NCBI GenBank assembly: GCA_028023455.1
Contig: JAQFVV010006715.1
Span: 317,501-381,500, forward strand
Source of the DNA: Epiperipatus broadwayi
Taxonomy: Eukaryota; Onychophora; Udeonychophora; Euonychophora; Peripatidae
Length of the DNA: 64,000 nt
Direction of reading: 5' to 3'
Shown: piece by piece, positions 29,686 through 43,053 of the stretch
How the letters are laid out: the number at the start of each line of letters is the position of its first letter
Position numbering within the stretch: the stretch's first letter is position 1
The notes under the pieces: generated by a model
Databases searched by the model: none
The model's input: only the letters and a program-made list of their open reading frames with translations
Told to the model about the DNA's origin: nothing
Position numbers and translations under genes: made by a program

Positions 29686-32600
29686 TGGGTCAGAATTAAT
29701 TCATTATAGCAATTTCTAAAAAAAATTAAATATAGGATATGTTCTCTTTGTACAATAATTATATATTATATTTATAATCTTTTAAAAGTTCAATTTTAAG
29801 TCAAATAAAAATATGTAATGCTTAAAATTATGATAAATAATATTAAAACAGCTAAATAAAGCTAAATGTATTGATTGCGTATGGTTGGAAAATCTGGCCA
29901 TAATAAATAATGCAGCACTAAATGTTTAAAATATGTTTTAAAAATTGAATTTTAATAGCCAAAACTTGTAATTAAATAAATACTATATTTTAAATTATGA
30001 ATTATATCTAATAATTATATTTAATATTATATGTTTTAAAAGTGATCTTTGTGGTAGGAAAATTTATAATTAATTCTGTTTTCAAAATTATTATTCCAAA
30101 TTTTATTATTATATTATTTATTTAATATAATAATTATTGCAATTAACATTTTATATTTTCCAGACAGAATTCTCATACAGTCTGTCTCAGTTGTATTTCA
30201 TGTGACCTGAATACAGTTATACACATGCTTACTAGTGTTTGTGTTAACAAAGTTTCAAAATTGCTTTAAAAATTACACTATAGAATTGAATATATTTATT
30301 TATCTATCACAAGAGCAAATATTAAATCAGTCATTATAAAATGTTCAAATAGTTTTATAAAATGGATGTAGTTAATAAAAAAAAATATTTTATTTTAAAG
30401 AAAATAGATGAAGTATAAATAAAGGGGGAATAAGTTGACAAATATTGTTTTCTAAAAGTCATATTAAAATGTTTAGTCATTTTTAATAAAGATTTAAAAT
30501 TAATATTTTAAATAATATTTTAACTAAAAATGAGTCATATTTTATTTTTTAAATTTAATTGTGTGATACTGAAGTAATATGCAAATTAAGTATCAGATGA
30601 AAAGTGTGTTCCACCAATAAAACAATGTAATTTTTTGGGTATAAATACTGCTGCTTAGTTAAGTAGTGTGTGTATAAGTAGTAGGATAAATTTTCTGAAA
30701 CTTGGTGCTTTTAAAATTAGTTTGCTTTATTAGTAAATTCAGTGTTTTAATAGCTCTCTTATAATTATTTTGCAACTGATAAGGTTACCAATTTTAAGTA
30801 TTTAAAGAGAGCGTATTATAAATAAATTATAATAAGTTTTATCTAAAGGATACATTGCTATAAGCTAAATTCCCTTACCAGAATTTTCATCAAAGCTTAA
30901 TTCAATTTCACATTAAGATATGAAAATAGCAATGAATAATACTTACCTATTTAAAAATATTTTAAAAGTAAAGTTTATAATTATTAATATAGTATTAATA
31001 GTTTTACCAAAGAGAACTTTGTTATTAAGTAAGGATGTATATTGGACATTATGCAGAGAGCTTAACAGGAAATCTACTCATAAATTAAAATTAATAATGC
31101 ATTTTCTAGTAGTGAGATAGTTGTATCAGTAACTGATAAAAAACATGACAAAGCTCTTAATAAATTTTATGAGGAAAATAAAGGTATGTAGGTAAAATGT
31201 TTTATCTTTTTGAAGAAAACATTATGAATAATTTAAAACAAACTGTCATAAATAATAACTAAATGAAAATTATTTAAAGCATACATAATAAATCTATAAT
31301 TTTATAAAATTATATGTGTTACAATGATGTGCTGAAAAGAACCGATAATGGAAATTATGATGAAAATAATTATACTTGGATAAAGAAATAATAATTATCC
31401 TGTCAAATAAAACCCTATAAAGAATGGGACTAATAGCAATAAATATTTATTAAATTCTGAAAATATATATTTTTAAAAAAAATGTGCAAAAAGAAATATC
31501 CAGATATCTGAATTCAATTTGCCATGTCTAATGCATTACCAAGCCAATATAAAATTCGAAGGAAGCGAACATCGAAGTTTTATTTTTCCATATTATAGTT
31601 TATTTATTATTTTAATAATCATTGTTCTGGATAATAGTAACTATGACCAATTATTTTATAAACTTTTCCAAAACAGATCAATGATTATTTTTGCTAATTT
31701 TTTAAAGATTTTTTAGACGTCACCTTTATTATTTTTAGCATTTATTTTAAAAAACTTTGTTTGTGTTGGAAGGATTCTACACATGCATCAGTCAGTCATT
31801 TATTAAGTCTTTGCAGGGCAGAAAAATTCTAGTTTCATCGTCAAGCATGAGAATGAAAAGAACCTAGCAACAAAGGTTAGGAATTACAATTGCTCTTCAA
31901 GAGAAATTTTTGAAAAAAAAAAGAACTCGAGGAAAAATAAAAACATTTTATTTTAATTGTGTATAGGACAATCCAGCATAAAAGTATACATAATTTTTCC
32001 TTGATTATTTTTATTATCATTAGTTTTAATTATCACATTATTTAATTAGTAGAATAGGTACATAAATATTAATTTATTCACTAATAATATTATAATCTTA
32101 TAATAAATATTTTAAGTAATTTTAAACAAGTTAATATTGTTAAGTGTGACAGTATGAATGTATTTTATTGTGCAATATTTATTTTGATTTGTGGACAAGA
32201 AGACATCAGAAGTGATTGACCAGTTAATATCACTTATATAATAGTTGTAGATATTGATATTTTATTATGTATTTTTCTTTTGCAGATTATAAATGAATTA
32301 TATAATGTTGATGTATGAATGTTTGGTTATGTGAATGCATTTATACACATATTAAACTTATAAGATTAAAATATAACATGATGATGAATAATTATATAAT
32401 TCTTTTATAAAGGACTTTAATATTTTTAGATATTTAAAGTATGGATAATAATCATTTTGTATTTCTGTTCAAGAATATGGATAGAAAAGTAAAGTAACCT
32501 TTTTCTTGTTGATTGGTTGAAATCGTTATAATTACAACTGAATTATATTTGTTGTTTTGACTATGTTAGTTAGTATTATTGTCAGTGTGGATTTTATTAA

Positions 32601-34669
32601 ATCTATAGGAAAATTTTATCATCTTATGAAGTATACAGGTACAGTTAACAAAGTCCTGTAGCTGGTATATTTTAGTTGTGGGCAGTGTTATTTCATATTG
32701 AATATGGATGTCTTAGAAAGCTGAAGTAATAGGTTTGTCATCATTGTGGTTAGTTGAGGTCATTAGACAAAATAGGTCATGCCTCTATTTATTGATACAC
32801 TGTGCCACAATGTCCATATAATATGTACTATTGAGTGAAACTCTAGTTTCTTCCCTATGCCTATGCATCTATTCACTATTACTATTTTCCAAATCATTAC
32901 ACTGCACAGTATCATATTTTAAAAAGAAATGATAAATAATTTAGAGCTTAAGGACTGTTATTTGATAAATAAGATAGGTTTGTTTCCTTAAAAGAATGAA
33001 TAGACTTAATGCAAAATGGAATGAAAAAGTCAAGTGAAAGTAAATGATAAGAATCATAGAATATGTTCTATATTCATTTTAAAATAAAATAAATATCATA
33101 AATGAATGTAAATGAAGTGAAGTTGCTCTGAAATTTTAAATAACTTCAAATATTTTAAAATAATATAAGTATTGCATATTTTTAAAAATGTATAATGTAA
33201 TAAAACAAAACATTACAAGATAAAGCATAGGTATATCTGTAGTTATTTTAAATAATTAATAAGTACATCAATAATTGCAACTATTCATATAAAAATAATA
33301 TTAAGCAAGAGATATTAAGTATAATAATATGATTAGCAATGATGTCCACATAATTTGTTAATAAACCAACATTAAATATTTTATGTTTAATAATAGTAAC
33401 ATTGCAAAATAAGAAATTATTTAGTGATAAGATACAGATTCGAAATGTTATTTTGAATTTACTGCTTTGTGCTGCAATGTATGCTTAAAGGAAGCATATT
33501 ATAATGATTTTTGTGAGAGATAAATATTTAGAATTAATGTAAAGTAATTATATCTTTATTATAAAATTTGATAAAGATGGAAATAGAGAATTATATTATT
33601 TTTAAAGTCGGAGTGAAGATTTTCAAATTTAGGTTTTATCCTATTAGTTTACGATGAGTAATAAATAGATGTATAATGGTGCAAGACTTACTGTATAGAT
33701 TATGAATATTGTAAATAGATTATTGGTTATTTTATTTGTTGTAATAAAATGTTGTTAAACTTGTTGTCAAAATTTGTGTGTTAAGATCGTTTTCTCTCCA
33801 ACATCACACAACATGTTGAAACACAGAGGGTTTGAACTAAGACGTAACATTTTGCACAAAAATAAATAAAACTATTATTTAAAAATTATAATATTTTCTT
33901 AAGATTGTTTATTTAAAAAAATTACATTTATATTAACTTTATGGTCAAAAGTTAAATATTATAATATTATAAAGAATTATAATGCTATCCATTGCCACAA
34001 ATATATTTTTCAGATTATAAGATGCTACTACATATTTATTGCAAGATCATATGAAAGATCAAAGATTATGTTATAGTATTTCTTTATTATTATTATTATT
34101 ATAGCGAATAAGAATTATAGTGGAGAAAAAGATATGTAAGATTAAATCATACAATGAAGAATATTATTATTATTATTTATATTTTATAGTAATTAGGTGT
34201 GTTTAAATATGATATTAAATCCCTTACCGTGCTTTATTACATTAATTTTGATTAACTTAAAGTAGTTTTATGAATCTGACATTGTATTTAGCTAAATTAT
34301 TGTAGATAAAAAGATTAAGATTTATTTATTAGTGTAAACTTAATGATTAGTTATTATTGAAGCTGTAATAATGTTATAGATTTATTGAGGTAGTAATAGG
34401 GGGATAGTGTTCTTATACCATTGAGGTAGTATTCTATCTTACCACTTGTATCTCACTTCCATGGCTCATAATTAAATAAACATTTATTTATTTATTTTTA
34501 TAAACTGAACCTTATTATTATTTTATTAATTTGAGCTAGTAGAATAATTAATATTAATGTAGAGTAATTTTATTTATCAATTATATGCATTTAGACAGCA
34601 TAATCATTAACTGAGCTAGACCCATTTTATTTTAATATTAAAAATTCCCAGTGCAACCGGAAGGTTATA
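29686..34669 (+). mobile_element. Solo LTR of the giant-LTR gypsy family (inverted)
   Basis: The reverse complement of this block is similar to 7002-12470. Near its left end 'tctggccataataaata' mirrors 'atttaatatggccag' of the intact LTR at about 12243, and 34390-34540 mirrors about 7650-7800, including the 'actacctcaatgg' and 'aagaacactatccccc' stretches. It starts TG at 29686 and ends GGTTATA at 34669, with (TA)n outside both ends. Length is about 4.98 kb, close to the 4.9 kb of the intact LTR. No interior or second LTR is seen, so it is read as a solo LTR of a diverged subfamily. Small frames inside (30920-31120, 31519-31716) are not supported as genes. Confidence 0.75.
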
Positions 34670-34687
34670 ATATATATATATATATAT

Positions 34688-36106
34688 TGTATCATTTATT
34701 TATATATATGGTACAAATTACTATTTAATATTGTGTATCATTTAAATAAAAAAAAGAGAAACCCGATCTTTACTTTTTTTGTGTAATATAATGTTGTTTT
34801 AAGAAAAACGTACAGTGAAAGTTTAATTTTTCTTTTTTTTATATATATAATTTAATTAAAATAAATTTGATGTTGGAAAATGCATAACGAATAATTGTTT
34901 CAAATAGTGAAAGGAAATTTCAAAGGTAAAACATTGCTATCAGAAACAACTTTCTGATAGTAATTAAAAATGGCAGAAATTCATAACGAGAAAAGAGACT
35001 TTGTAATAAAAAAAAAGAGAAATAATGTAGACATGAATAAAATAGAACAAAAGGTAAAAAGGAATATGCACAGAACTTCTAAAAAGAATCTGGGAATATA
35101 AAAGGAGCCAACAGTTTTGAAAAGTGTCTTTGTCTTGTTGTTCCAGAGAGTTTTGAGCAATTTGAAGTGTCTCGTATTTTTTTTATATAATGTGTCCACC
35201 TAGATATGAACTGAAACCGCTCTCCATGAGTGAGTAGAACTCTATTGTTTGCCGACACTTTTTCTTGAGAAAAGTCACCTAGATCATCGTCTGACTCTAC
35301 CTAAATTTGATCAGAGTTTGAAAGAAGTAAAGCTAAAGAAACAACTGCTGTGGACTACCCACTGACTGAATTGGATGTCGGAGGATCAATAACCTACTTA
35401 AATATCAACTTACTGGTAAGTTAATGGCCATAACTTTATATAAAGCTTTATGAACTGAGATTTTAATGAAATGTTTATCCCATAATTTTGTGATCTAAAG
35501 ATTTGCGAACTGAGTAGTAAATGAAACAGTACCACGAAAAAATAAGACACAAACTAACTATTGCTTCAATATTTGAATCAAATTACTAAATTTGTTATGC
35601 ACAATACATCCCAACATTATAATTTTTCATTTATCATAAATATTAAATCTTTGTTATTAACATACTTTCATTGTACATGTATAAGATTAATGTTATTATA
35701 TTTAAGTTTTATATTTAGTTATTTAAATTCAAATTAGTATACAAATTACCTTTGCTAAATAGATTTATTTTTCTTAATTAAGTCAAAGGGGAATATCTTC
35801 TACTTAATGAGAATTTTAATCCAGATCATATAATTATTACTTTACAAGTTACAATATTGTTGACGCAGGCTCAGTGGGTCTAATGACACTGTTGCCCTCA
35901 TGTAGACATTAGAAACTGATCCAGCTCACAATTGTACACAGTAATAATTCTAGGCCGAGCTGATCAGGAAAGATAGTTATGTTTTTAGAATAATAATGAA
36001 ACATTCTTTTTTTAAAATAAAATAAATGTACATTTTTTTTTTTTTTACATAACTTGATCAACTTGCACATTTATAATGTGTATAGAGGAATAGAAATATG
36101 GAAACA
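34688..36106 (+). repeat. 5' LTR, family A
   Basis: Begins TGTATCAT with the stem-loop partner ATGGTACA soon after (one arm base differs from the other copies). An internal hairpin at 34937-34960 has 10-base arms. It ends about GAAACA at 36106. Strong similarity to 38280-39763 and 2549-4006. Confidence 0.8.
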
Positions 36107-36112
36107 TTATAA

Positions 36113-36131
36113 TGGCTTGCCCAACTTGGGC
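36113..36131 (+). promoter_or_regulatory. Primer binding site candidate, family A
   Basis: TGGCTTGCCCAACTTGGGC lies six bases after the 5' LTR. It starts TGG as expected for pairing to a tRNA CCA end. The tRNA is not identified. Confidence 0.55.
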
Positions 36132-36564
36132 TTACGAAAAAAAAAAAACATGACCTGAGAAAATTTAAAAATGGCATGAAATTGAGAATTTAATGTCCGT
36201 AGCCAGAAAATAAATATGACCACAAATAGTGCACAAGTCTAAAAATTTATTGCATATGAATACGAAAGTTTTTTTTTAAGAATATAAGATTTGAAATAAG
36301 GCTCTATTGAAATAAAATAATAGCTTATAAATTAATTAATAAATAAAACCGATCAAAGGTTAGCAATGATGGTAAAGGTAGAGAGGGGTGGGAGATTATA
36401 GGGTGATAAAAGAGAGGGGTTTCGGTGAACAAATTTATTAGCAAAGCAAAATAAAATATTGAATTTATATCGTAACAATTGATAAAGTTAAGATTTTGTC
36501 TCCTATAGCAAAAATAAGCAACATGGCCATATATGAAATTGAAAAGTAGTAAAATATACAAAAT
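36132..36564 (+). other. Leader of the family-A element
   Basis: Untranslated AT-rich sequence between the primer site and the gag start; no feature is recognised. Minus-strand frames here are not supported. Confidence 0.5.
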
Positions 36565-37528
36565 ATGGCAGAAGGTGAGAAAGAATTAAAAGAGGGCATG
36601 GAACCCTTAATAAGAAAACTATTATACGAATGCATGACGGAATTCAAAGAAGATATAAAAAAAGAAATGGTGAGATGGTAAGAGAATTGAAAAAAGAAAT
36701 AAGGGTAGAGATTAAAGAAATGAAAAAAGAGTTAATAAGAGTAGTAGATGAGAAAATAGCTAAAGGGTCGCAGAGCACAGAAGTGAGAAAATTGAGATCT
36801 GATAAAAAGAAAGCTAAGAGATAAAATTCATAGAAAATAAAGAAAACGTGCCGAGTGCAGTAAACCCCTTTTTGAAATTAAAAATTTTCTATGGACAAGA
36901 TGGAGAATCACCGATGGAACACCTAAATAGCCTGCAGGTGTACTTCACGATAAACCCCATGTCGGAGGACATTACGCTAACAGTGGCAGTTAATCATTTA
37001 CAAAGAATGGCACAAGTTTGGTGGGAATCCTGGTTTAAGAAACCAAATAACTTTACACAGTATGGTCAAAAATTAATCAAATGTTATTGGAACAAGGACC
37101 ACCAAGAGAGAATTAAGAATAAAGTGGCACAAGAGAAATGCAGAGATGGGTGTTATGTACCATTTTTTTGGAAACAAGTAGCACAACTATGAGTGCTGAC
37201 AGAGTGCAAATTGACAGAGAAGCAGATTATGAAGATTACGTGGAAAAATTTTCCCAATCCTGTAGGGCATCTGTTGATAAGTACTGGATGTAAGACAGTA
37301 GAGAGAATGATGGAATTACTTAGCGCTTTCAAGAATGACAAGGCTGGAGAAAAGATGAGTCCTAAACACTACGACATAATACCGAACCAGAAGGGTCGAC
37401 TACAACTGAACACTATGATGTTGACTGATAGTTGTGGAAATCAACAGAAAGATAAGGGGTCCCTAACTAAAATAAAGGGATGGGAATCCATGCAAGACCT
37501 CCATCACCAGACAAAATGTTTGGAGTGA
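36565..37528 (+). pseudogene. gag: Gag of the family-A element (frame-broken)
   Basis: Starts at ATG 36565. The first part is Lys/Glu-rich and helical (KKEMVRELKKEIRVEIKEMK region), a short analogue of the coiled coil in the giant-LTR Gag; it changes frame between 36630 and 36678 and again near 36825. The core (36848 on) aligns with the Gag core of the giant-LTR element: LKIFYGQDGESPMEHLNSL, AQVWWESWFKKP, YWNKDHQ. An in-frame TGA at 37190-37192 splits it, then VLTECKLTEKQIMKI continues against MLTACPLSEGQIVRI. No zinc knuckle is seen. Two frame changes and a stop make it a pseudogene. Confidence 0.85.
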
Positions 37529-38279
37529 AAATAAATACAAGAGAGAAGACCTTGAAGTAAAATGGAGAGGCTGGTTTGAGCAACAAAGAGAGGGGGTTTG
37601 ATCCCTATCACCTCTGCCATTAAACAGTTATAGCGATAGATGACATTGAGAAATAAATTGGGCCAGATAACACCCTGCAGATCTCAGATATGCCTCTGGA
37701 GAAACTAAAACAAAAAATAATATGAAAATGTGCAACTAGAATATTAAAATATGTATATATAAATTTACATGATTTACATAAAAAAAAACAAGATCGCGGC
37801 TGATGTAGACGTAAGTCACAAGTATTTGACCGGGTAGGCAGTTACTGAAGAGGGGGAAAAGCATAACCCTGAGTCCTAGTATGTAGTATATAACATAAGA
37901 CCATCTTTAAATGCTCATCAGTCTATTTCTAGCAGAGATCCTGATAAATGGGGAGAACAGACCAGGTTGCCACAAGCCTATAAGACTCAAAACGATGAGT
38001 AACGCTCGTTTGTTCTTATAACTTGAGCTTCTTATCATTACTATTACATTTAAGTGGAAAGGACACAGATGAATGTGGAAATATTTTGCATTCCTGCTGT
38101 GTTAGACCTAAAAGTTAGCATTAAAGCCGAACATCACTTGTTGAATGAGTCTACAAAATATATCAGCATGCTAATATAAAAAACAAACAATAACACATGA
38201 ATATGGATATAAAGACTTATGAAGAATAAAATTACTTTAAACCCCTATTTTTATTCTCGTTCCCCTGCCCCGGTGGTAT
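37529..38279 (+). other. Interior remnant after gag, no intact pol
   Basis: About 750 bases up to the 3' LTR. Short frame fragments occur, and one near 38050-38160 has a weak pol-linker look, but no protease, RT, RNase H or integrase motif can be supported. The immediate upstream of the 3' LTR (GGTGGTAT) is only weakly purine-rich. Confidence 0.45.
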
Positions 38280-38422
38280 TGTACCATTTATTTATATATA
38301 TATATATGGTACAAATTACTAGTTAATATTGTGTATCATTTAAATAAAAAAAGAGAGAACCCGATCTTTAATTTTTTTTGTAATATAATTTTGTTTTAAG
38401 AAAAACATACAGTGAAAGTTTA

Positions 38423-38463
<41 letters not shown>

Positions 38464-38474
38464 ATTTATTCTAA

Positions 38475-38519
<45 letters not shown>

Positions 38520-39762
38520 TAAATTCGATGTTGGGAAATGCATAACGAATAATTGTTTCAAATAGTGAAAGAAAATTTCAAAGGTAAAAGATTGCTATCA
38601 GAAACAACTTTCTGATAGTAATTAAAAATGGCAGAAATTCATAACGAGAAAAGAGACTTTGTAATAAAAAAATGAGAAATAATGTACAAGTGTATAAAAT
38701 AGAACAAAAGGTAAAAAGGAATATGTGCAGAACTTCTAAAAAGAATCTGGGAATATAAAAGTAGCCGACAGATTTGAAAAGTGTCTTTGTCTTGTTGTTC
38801 CAGAGAGTGTTGAGCAATTTGAAGTGTCTCATATTTTTTCATATAATGTGACCACTAAGATACGAACTGAAACCACTCTCCATGAGTGAGTAGAACTCTA
38901 TCATTTGCCGACACTTTCTCTCGAGAAAAGTCACCTAGATCATCGTCTGACTCTACCTAAATTTGATCGGAGATTTGGAAGGAGTAAAGCTAAAAAAACA
39001 ACTACTGCAGACTACCCACTGACTGAATTCGATGGCGGAGAATCAATAACCTATGTAAATATAAACTTACCAGTAAGTTAATGGCCATAAGTTTATATAA
39101 AGCTTTATGAACTGAGATTTTAATGAAATGTTTATCCCATAATTTTGTGATCTAAAGATTTGTGAACTGAGTGGTAAATGAAACAGTACCATGAAAAAAT
39201 AAGACACAAACTAACTGTTGCTTCAATATTTGAATCAAATTACTAAATTCATTATGCACAATACATCCCAACATTATAATTTTTCATTTATCATAAACAT
39301 TTAATCTTTGTTATTAACATACTTTCATTTTACATGTATAAAATGAATGTTATTATATTTAAGTTTTATAATTAGTTATTTAAATTCAAATTAGTATACA
39401 AATTACCTTTGCTAAATAGATTTATTTTTCTTAATTAAGTCAAAGGGGAATATCTTCTACTTAATGGGAATTTTAATCCAAATCATATAATTATTACTTT
39501 ATAAGTTACAATATGTTTGATGCAGGCTCAGTAGGTCTAATGACTCTGGCGCCCTCATGTAGAAATTAAAAACTGATCTAGCTCACATTTGTACTCAGTA
39601 ATAATTCTAGGCTGAGCTGATCAGGAAAGATAGTTATGTTTTTAGAATAATAATGAAACGTTCTTTTTTTTAAATAAAATAAATGAACATTTATTTTTCT
39701 TTTACATAACTTGATCAACTCACACATTTATAATGCGTATATAGGCCTAGAAATACAGAAAC

Positions 39763-39763
<1 letters not shown>
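38280..39763 (+). repeat. 3' LTR, family A
   Basis: Direct repeat of 34688-36106. It differs by two TA runs (about 38429-38460 and 38479-38512) that surround an inverted duplication of local sequence (38461-38478 against 38511-38527), absent from the other two copies. Ends near GAAACA, then (TA)n. Confidence 0.82.
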
Positions 39764-39799
<36 letters not shown>

Positions 39800-39842
39800 A
39801 TTGATATATAGGCCTAGAAATACAGATAACATATATATATAT
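39764..39842. repeat. (TA)n and short duplicated LTR end
   Basis: TA tract (about 39765-39797), then a second copy of 'taggcctagaaatacag' (about 39806-39824, the LTR 3' end), then TA again before the RTE LINE. The LTR terminus is thus partly repeated across the TA run. Confidence 0.7.
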
Positions 39843-41978
39843 CAACCATTATCAATCCACTGCAGGATGAAGGTCTCTCCAAGTTTAATCAATCTTCTCT
39901 GATCTTAAGCTTCCCTTCTCCACATCACCCCTGCATACCTTATTTCATCCATCCGTCTCACATATGTGGTCTCTTCCTGGGTCTTTTAAAATCTCTCGGA
40001 ATCCAGTTTAACATTTCAATTATCCATCTATTATCCTTTCTTCTAGCAATATGTCTAGCCCAACTCCACTTCAATCTTTTAATTTTTTGAATAAGGTCAG
40101 TAACACATGTTTCTTCTCTTACCCATACATTGCATTTTCGATCTCTTCTTGTTACTCCCAACATGCATGGCTCTATACTTCTTTGAGTGGTCTGGAGTCT
40201 CTGTATTGTTCTTCTATTAAGTGTCCAAGTCTCATATCCATAAGTAAGAACTGCTAAAACACATTTGTTAAAAACCTTTCTTTTCAAACACATAGGCATA
40301 TTTCCTTTTAGTATCAAGTTATTTCTACCAAAAGGACTCCAAACAAGTTTAATTCTATGATTAATTTCATCCATTATATTTCCATCTGTATTAATAATCT
40401 GACCAATGTATTTGTAACTGTTTACTTCTTCTAACTCATCATAATCAATCTTTATTATCATATTTTGAGCAAATCGATTAAACATTACTTTAGTCTTTTT
40501 AACATTTATCTTTAGTCCTATTTTCCTACTTTTATCTGGTAACTCATGCAACATTTCTTGTAGCTCTGAAGCATTATTTGAAAAATAACTATAACATCTG
40601 TGAAAGCTAAATGACTTAAATAATCTCTATTTACTTTCACTCCTTTAGTTTTCCATTTTAATCCACAAAATACTTCTTGCAACACTGCTGTAAAAAGTTT
40701 TGGAAATATGGAGTCACCTTGTATTACACCTTTCTCAATGTTGAATTTCCCAGTATCATTGTGTAATCCAATTGTATCTGTTGCATTTTTATAAATATTC
40801 TTTAAAATATGACAATACCCTGGATCTATACTTTGATGATCCAATGCTTTAATCACTTAAGAATGCTTTTTTCTTAATCTACAAATCCAAAACATAATGG
40901 CAACTCATATTCATTTGTCCTTTCTATAACTTCTCTCAATACCTGGATATGATCTACTGTACTAAAACCACTTTTAAATCCAGTTTGTCCCCTTGGTTTT
41001 TGGAAATCCAATGTTTTTTGTAGACGAGTTGTAATTATCGTGGTAAAATTTTTATATAAAATTGATAAAATGCTGATAGGTCTGTAATTTCTAATATCTT
41101 ATTCATCACCTTTTTTAAATATTAGTATTATTACTGCATTCTTCCAATCATCTGGTACATCTTTGTCAGTTAGACATATATACTTTGCTAAATTTTTTTC
41201 TATTTCTTCACATGCTTCTTTTAACATATCAATTATAATTCCATCATTACCTGGGGCCTTTCCCTTCTTCATACATTTAATTTCATGTTTTACTTCTTCA
41301 TTTAAAATTCTTGGAAATTCAGAAGATGTAATAGAAATAGGAGGTACTTCTTCTTTATTACTATATAATTCTTGATAAAAGTCTTCTATCCATTTCATAA
41401 TGTCCTCCCTCTTTTTAGTAATAATTCCATTTTTATTTCTTATTGAAGATATAAATTTCCTACCATTACCAAAATGTTGTTTTCCATTCTTGAGACTTTA
41501 TTTTCTTCTACAGCCTTCCTTGCTAGTACACAGTTACTCTTTCTTATATCATTTTCAACTCTTTTCCGTACCATTTTACTAAATTTGAGATATGCAATCG
41601 TTTTTATTGCCTCATTTTTGCATATCTTCATATTCCTTCTTTTCTTCATAAATTCTCTTTTCTCAGTAGAAATTTTACTGGTCAATTGCTGCTTTTTCTA
41701 CCAGCTATCTTTATTGCAGTTTTTAAAATTGTGTCAGTTATTTTCATATTAATTTCATTCAAATGCGAATCATGTTCAAATTCTACTAATACTTGAAACC
41801 GATTTGTAAGTTCTAATTTAAATTCCTTAGAATGTTAATAAATATTAGGGATATCAACTGTAAAAAATTGTTTTTCTTAATAATTTTTGTCTCTCTAGTT
41901 TTGCATTAACACATATCTTACATCTTACTACTCGATGATCACTTTCTGTGTTAAATTTAAGAACATTACAATTTTGAT
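39843..41978 (-). pseudogene. RTE-type LINE, 5'-truncated, frame-broken
   Basis: Reading on the minus strand: the end of the apurinic-type endonuclease (FNTESDHRVVRCK near 41940), a linker (41685-41440), RT fingers (KAPGNDGIIIDMLK, WKNAVIILIFKKGDE at 41398-41099), then after a stop NYRPISILS and a GFSTVDHI-type motif, the palm (40856-40518), and the C-terminal region (40554-39958; SYKYIGQII, YGYETWTL, MLGVTRRDRK, WARHIARRKDNRW), typical of RTE-clade elements common in arthropods. The RT catalytic F-A-D-D is FTDV here, losing one Asp. Frames change near 40540, and stops separate the pieces. The 5' cut falls at a (TA)n tract and the 3' end also meets TA. Confidence 0.9.
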
Positions 41979-42002
41979 ATATATATATATATATATATAT
42001 AT
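41979..42002. repeat. (TA)n boundary tract
   Basis: Short TA run between the RTE 5' cut and the TGTAACC start of the next element. Confidence 0.85.
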
Positions 42003-42914
42003 TGTAACCCCTCACCACCGATCACCACCACTAACAAATACCCTGGGGCACCAATTCTATGGATCATAGAATAAACCATTAATCTAATTTTACCCTAAGT
42101 TGACTTACAAGGCTCTTAAATAAAGTTTCACCTTAGTTTAGCTCAGTTGTGGGATACAAAGGTCTATGAGGTGTAAAATGTACATTAGATATGGAAGGAA
42201 ATATTATAATTAATAGCAAATAAAACATCTATCAAAATCTAAAATAAATAAGAATTAAATTGTTAAAGTTCTACCATCTAAATTTAAATAATTATAGTCT
42301 ATACTTCACCTCCTCCCATCATCCACATGCATTGAACAACCTTTACCATATTAGAAATTTAAACCAAGATATAAAATATAATATTTAGAAACTATAATGT
42401 ATAACAAGTTGGATCTGAACTTAAACTAAACCTATTATTACTAAATTTTTAATTATACACTAATGTAATCTAGTTAACTGAATTTATTATTTAATCTGAA
42501 CTTAATACTGAAGGACTCAGGGAATCTATTTATGGCATGACTTAATCTAAAATCTTTACCTCTCAACAGCTATTATTTAATATTATGACAGTAATGGAAT
42601 AAATTAAGCAATACCCTAACAAAATAATAATAGATAATGAAAGAAATGGGGCACACTTTAATTTCAATTCATCATCTAAACAATAACTAAATGATAAAAT
42701 CTTTTTAGAAAACCAATAAATAATTGACATCTCATACAGTGTTTGGATCAAGGAAATCAATATCATCATATCTGGATGTTTATCATAATTAAATGAAAAT
42801 ACAATTATATTATATTCAACAAAATAAATGTGTGAACATGTGTGTAAATATGAAACAGGAATGTATGTTAAAGAAGAATCCTGAATACAATTTTGAATAA
42901 TAAAACATTTATTG

Positions 42915-43053
<139 letters not shown>

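Larger units (their letters stand above)
34688..39763 (+). mobile_element. Family-A LTR retrotransposon, gag-only interior
   Basis: Two direct repeats (34688-36106 and 38280-39763) flank a 2.2-kb interior with a primer-site candidate after the first LTR and a broken gag. Outer flanks are (TA)n on both sides. No RT, RNase H or integrase is recognisable, so the copy has lost pol or belongs to a non-autonomous gag-only lineage that depends on a partner. The solo LTR at 2549-4006 belongs to the same family. Confidence 0.82.
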
